From Planctomycetota bacterium (GTDB lineage Bacteria > Planctomycetota > UBA1135): a stretch of DNA of 64,000 nt. Every line of letters starts with the position of its first letter. Within the stretch, counting starts at the first letter, position 1. Below, in pieces: positions 63,817 through 64,000 of this stretch. The DNA is taken from contig QQUA01000022.1 in the NCBI GenBank assembly GCA_008501825.1, positions 149,225 to 213,224 on the forward strand, given 5' to 3'. The position numbers and the translations under genes were made by a program. The notes under the pieces are model-generated. The model was not told where the DNA came from. It worked only from the letters and a program-made list of their open reading frames with translations, and searched no databases.

Positions 63817-64000
63817 CTATTGGAGGTTGGAGGAAGAAAAGATCCTCCACCGAAACAGCTCCTTGGCGGTCCAGCGCCGAGAGGTCACCCCCAGCAACAT
63901 CCCCGGAGTCGGGGGCTCGCCCTCGGCGGTGATCGGCCGCACGTAGTTGCGCCACAAAAGCCACAGCCACATGTGCAGCCGCAGCCAACTCCGCTTCTTG
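63817..64000 (-). CDS. C-terminal fragment of a possible transposase (runs off the right edge)
   Basis: The minus-strand frame read from 63999 is open to TAG at 63817-63819 and gives 60 residues: RLHMWLWLLWRNYVRPITAEGEPPTPG, then MLLGVTSRRWTAKELFRWRIF. The W-RNYVRP...TP-ML-LG pattern followed by a short basic end resembles the C terminus of integrase-core-type transposases seen in Planctomycetota. The rest lies beyond the window. The assignment is tentative. Confidence 0.4.
   Translation of the reverse strand, partial: KKRSWLRLHMWLWLLWRNYVRPITAEGEPPTPGMLLGVTSRRWTAKELFRWRIFSSSNLQ

Noticed and set aside
63671..63988. 105-residue minus-strand frame at the right edge
   Set aside because: The overlapping frame ending at 63817 looks like real protein (W/R-rich transposase-like tail); this one is Ala/Arg-rich shadow.

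Overview
The window reads as chromosomal DNA of a Planctomycetota-like bacterium (inference). The supporting features are a multi-domain planctomycete-type cytochrome protein paired with a Tat-exported DUF1552 protein, an ECF sigma factor beside a Ser/Thr kinase with TPR repeats, many secreted FG-GAP/VCBS/RCC1 beta-propeller proteins with a shared C-terminal domain, and BlaI/M56 regulatory pairs. Coding density is high. No stretch over 300 bases lacks a gene, and I saw no rRNA, tRNA, CRISPR array or intact mobile element. The only mobile-element trace is a probable transposase tail at the right edge.

Layout. 0-12 kb: secreted and membrane proteins (unknown secreted protein, PepSY protein, PSCyt/DUF1592 cytochrome, DUF1552, flavin amine oxidase, FG-GAP protein, GNAT, SRPBCC). 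12-21 kb: a gingipain-like secreted protein, a methyltransferase-like membrane protein, lipoproteins, two DUF1579-type proteins, an exported RidA and a DUF523-YbgA protein. 21-28 kb: a BlaI-M56 pair (minus strand) divergent from a complete bacterial RNA-repair pair, Hen1-Pnkp (plus strand), with a BlaI-type operator between them. 28-35 kb: two tandem paralogous FG-GAP genes, an ECF sigma factor and a TPR-kinase whose last ~56 codons lie beyond an in-frame TGA. 35-45 kb: a second amine oxidase, a two-component system, a large VCBS protein, a sialidase-like protein, an RCC1 protein and an erythromycin-esterase-like protein. 45-49.7 kb: an exported D-2-hydroxyacid dehydrogenase, a zincin, a thioredoxin-like gene with an in-frame TGA and a SECIS-like hairpin (candidate selenoprotein), TetR and an SDR. 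49.7-54.6 kb: an RND efflux pair divergent from SDR-TetR across a perfect palindrome. 54.7-63.7 kb: a six-gene minus-strand cluster BlaI-M56-lipoprotein-OMF-MFP-RND (HME type), headed by a twin palindromic operator; the MFP carries a duplicated Cys/His-rich module.

The most notable observations are the candidate selenoprotein at 47.1-48.1 kb, the RNA-repair operon sharing a control region with a BlaI/M56 sensor, and the BlaI/M56-headed metal-efflux operon. All functional assignments come from reading motifs; no database search was run.
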